Assembly (NCBI GenBank): GCA_046727955.1
Contig: JBKPDO010000281.1
Span: 1 to 12,234 of the forward strand
DNA from: DASVXQ01 sp046727955
GTDB taxonomy: Bacteria > Actinomycetota > CALGFH01
Reading direction: 5' to 3'
Length of the DNA stretch: 12,234 nt
In this document: positions 12,132 to 12,234 of the stretch, piece after piece
Numbering within the stretch: the first letter of the stretch is position 1
Layout of the letters: every line of letters begins with the position of its first letter
Position numbers and translations under genes: made by a program
Notes under the pieces: generated by a model
Seen by the model: the letters and a program-made list of their open reading frames with translations, nothing else
Told to the model about the DNA's origin: nothing
Database searches by the model: none

Positions 12132-12234
12132 TCAGGCGGTGGTTGCGTGGTTTGCCTTGCTCATCTGGTTGAGCGCTGCGAACACTTCGCGGGCGACGTA
12201 GCGCTTGAGGCAGCGGATCACCTCCTTGGTGGTC
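12132..12234 (-). CDS. C-terminal end of a probable IS110-family transposase
   Basis: The minus strand carries 33 codons from the window edge to TGA 12134-12132. The sequence TTKEVIRCLKRYVAREV matches the conserved C-terminal pattern I know from IS110-family transposases (RuvC-like DEDD plus serine domain, now known to be RNA-guided by a bridge RNA), typically (T/S)KEA(I/L)RCLKR..AR.V. The catalytic parts lie outside the window. After the stop, the plus-strand segment near 12100-12131 (CTATAGATGTCAAG) should be the element's short non-coding end. No terminal inverted repeat can be judged from one end. Identification rests on a short stretch, so it is probable, not certain. Confidence 0.72.
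   Translation of the reverse strand, partial: TTKEVIRCLKRYVAREVFAALNQMSKANHATTA

Noticed and set aside
12215..12227. GGATCACCTCCTT, identical to the 3' end of 16S rRNA
   Set aside because: The bases before it do not match 16S helix 45, and on the other strand it is simply the Lys-Glu-Val-Ile codons of the transposase tail. A coincidental match.

Overview
High-GC DNA (roughly two-thirds G+C, GC-rich third codon positions) with many GTG/TTG starts and start/stop overlaps. The order rsmG - parA - parB, followed on the other side by a GNAT acetyltransferase, trxA and trxB, is the origin-proximal neighbourhood of Actinomycetota, and both trx genes have sigma-R/sigma-H-type promoter motifs. I infer an actinobacterium or close relative. 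The genus cannot be read from the sequence. dnaA, oriC, rpmH, rnpA, yidC and jag are not in the window.

Layout: (1) 1-102 is the last 33 codons of an unidentified gene, followed by about 420 bp with no convincing gene. (2) 523-5772 (+) holds rsmG, parA and parB. parA and parB share one base (TGATG). The ParA ATPase is ordinary but is fused to a very long low-complexity N-terminal extension, and two perfect 16-bp parS sites lie inside the extension's coding sequence. (3) 5835-8083 (-) is a two-gene operon: a LysN/MocR-type PLP aminotransferase followed by a D-Ala-D-Ala ligase, joined by a GTGA overlap. (4) 8246-9012 (+), divergent from it, holds a 43-residue single-TM peptide gene ending 2 nt before a GNAT gene; a strong hairpin at 9030-9063 closes the unit. 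(5) 9129-9449 (-) is trxA, preceded by a 12-codon leader ORF whose stop overlaps the trxA start. (6) 9691-10264 (+) is a membrane-protein locus that looks frameshifted and carries a 15-bp tandem repeat. (7) 10211-11203 (-) is trxB. (8) The 338-bp divergent region upstream of trxB holds a sigma-R-type promoter and a G-rich array with 15-bp units. (9) 11542-12033 (+) is a B-box-type zinc-finger membrane protein. (10) 12132-12234 (-) is the C-terminal end of a probable IS110-family transposase.

How the genes fit together: rsmG, parA and parB form the chromosome-maintenance block, with ParB expected to load at the internal parS sites and ParA to move or separate the loaded complexes. trxA and trxB form an NADPH-TrxB-TrxA disulfide reductase pair. 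They are not one operon here, but each has its own GGAAT-N18/19-GTT motif, so a shared redox-stress sigma factor probably co-regulates them. The ligase makes the D-Ala-D-Ala peptidoglycan precursor. The most unusual items are the giant ParA with embedded parS sites, the trxA leader ORF, the unannotated small membrane peptide and the 15-bp repeat arrays on both sides of trxB.
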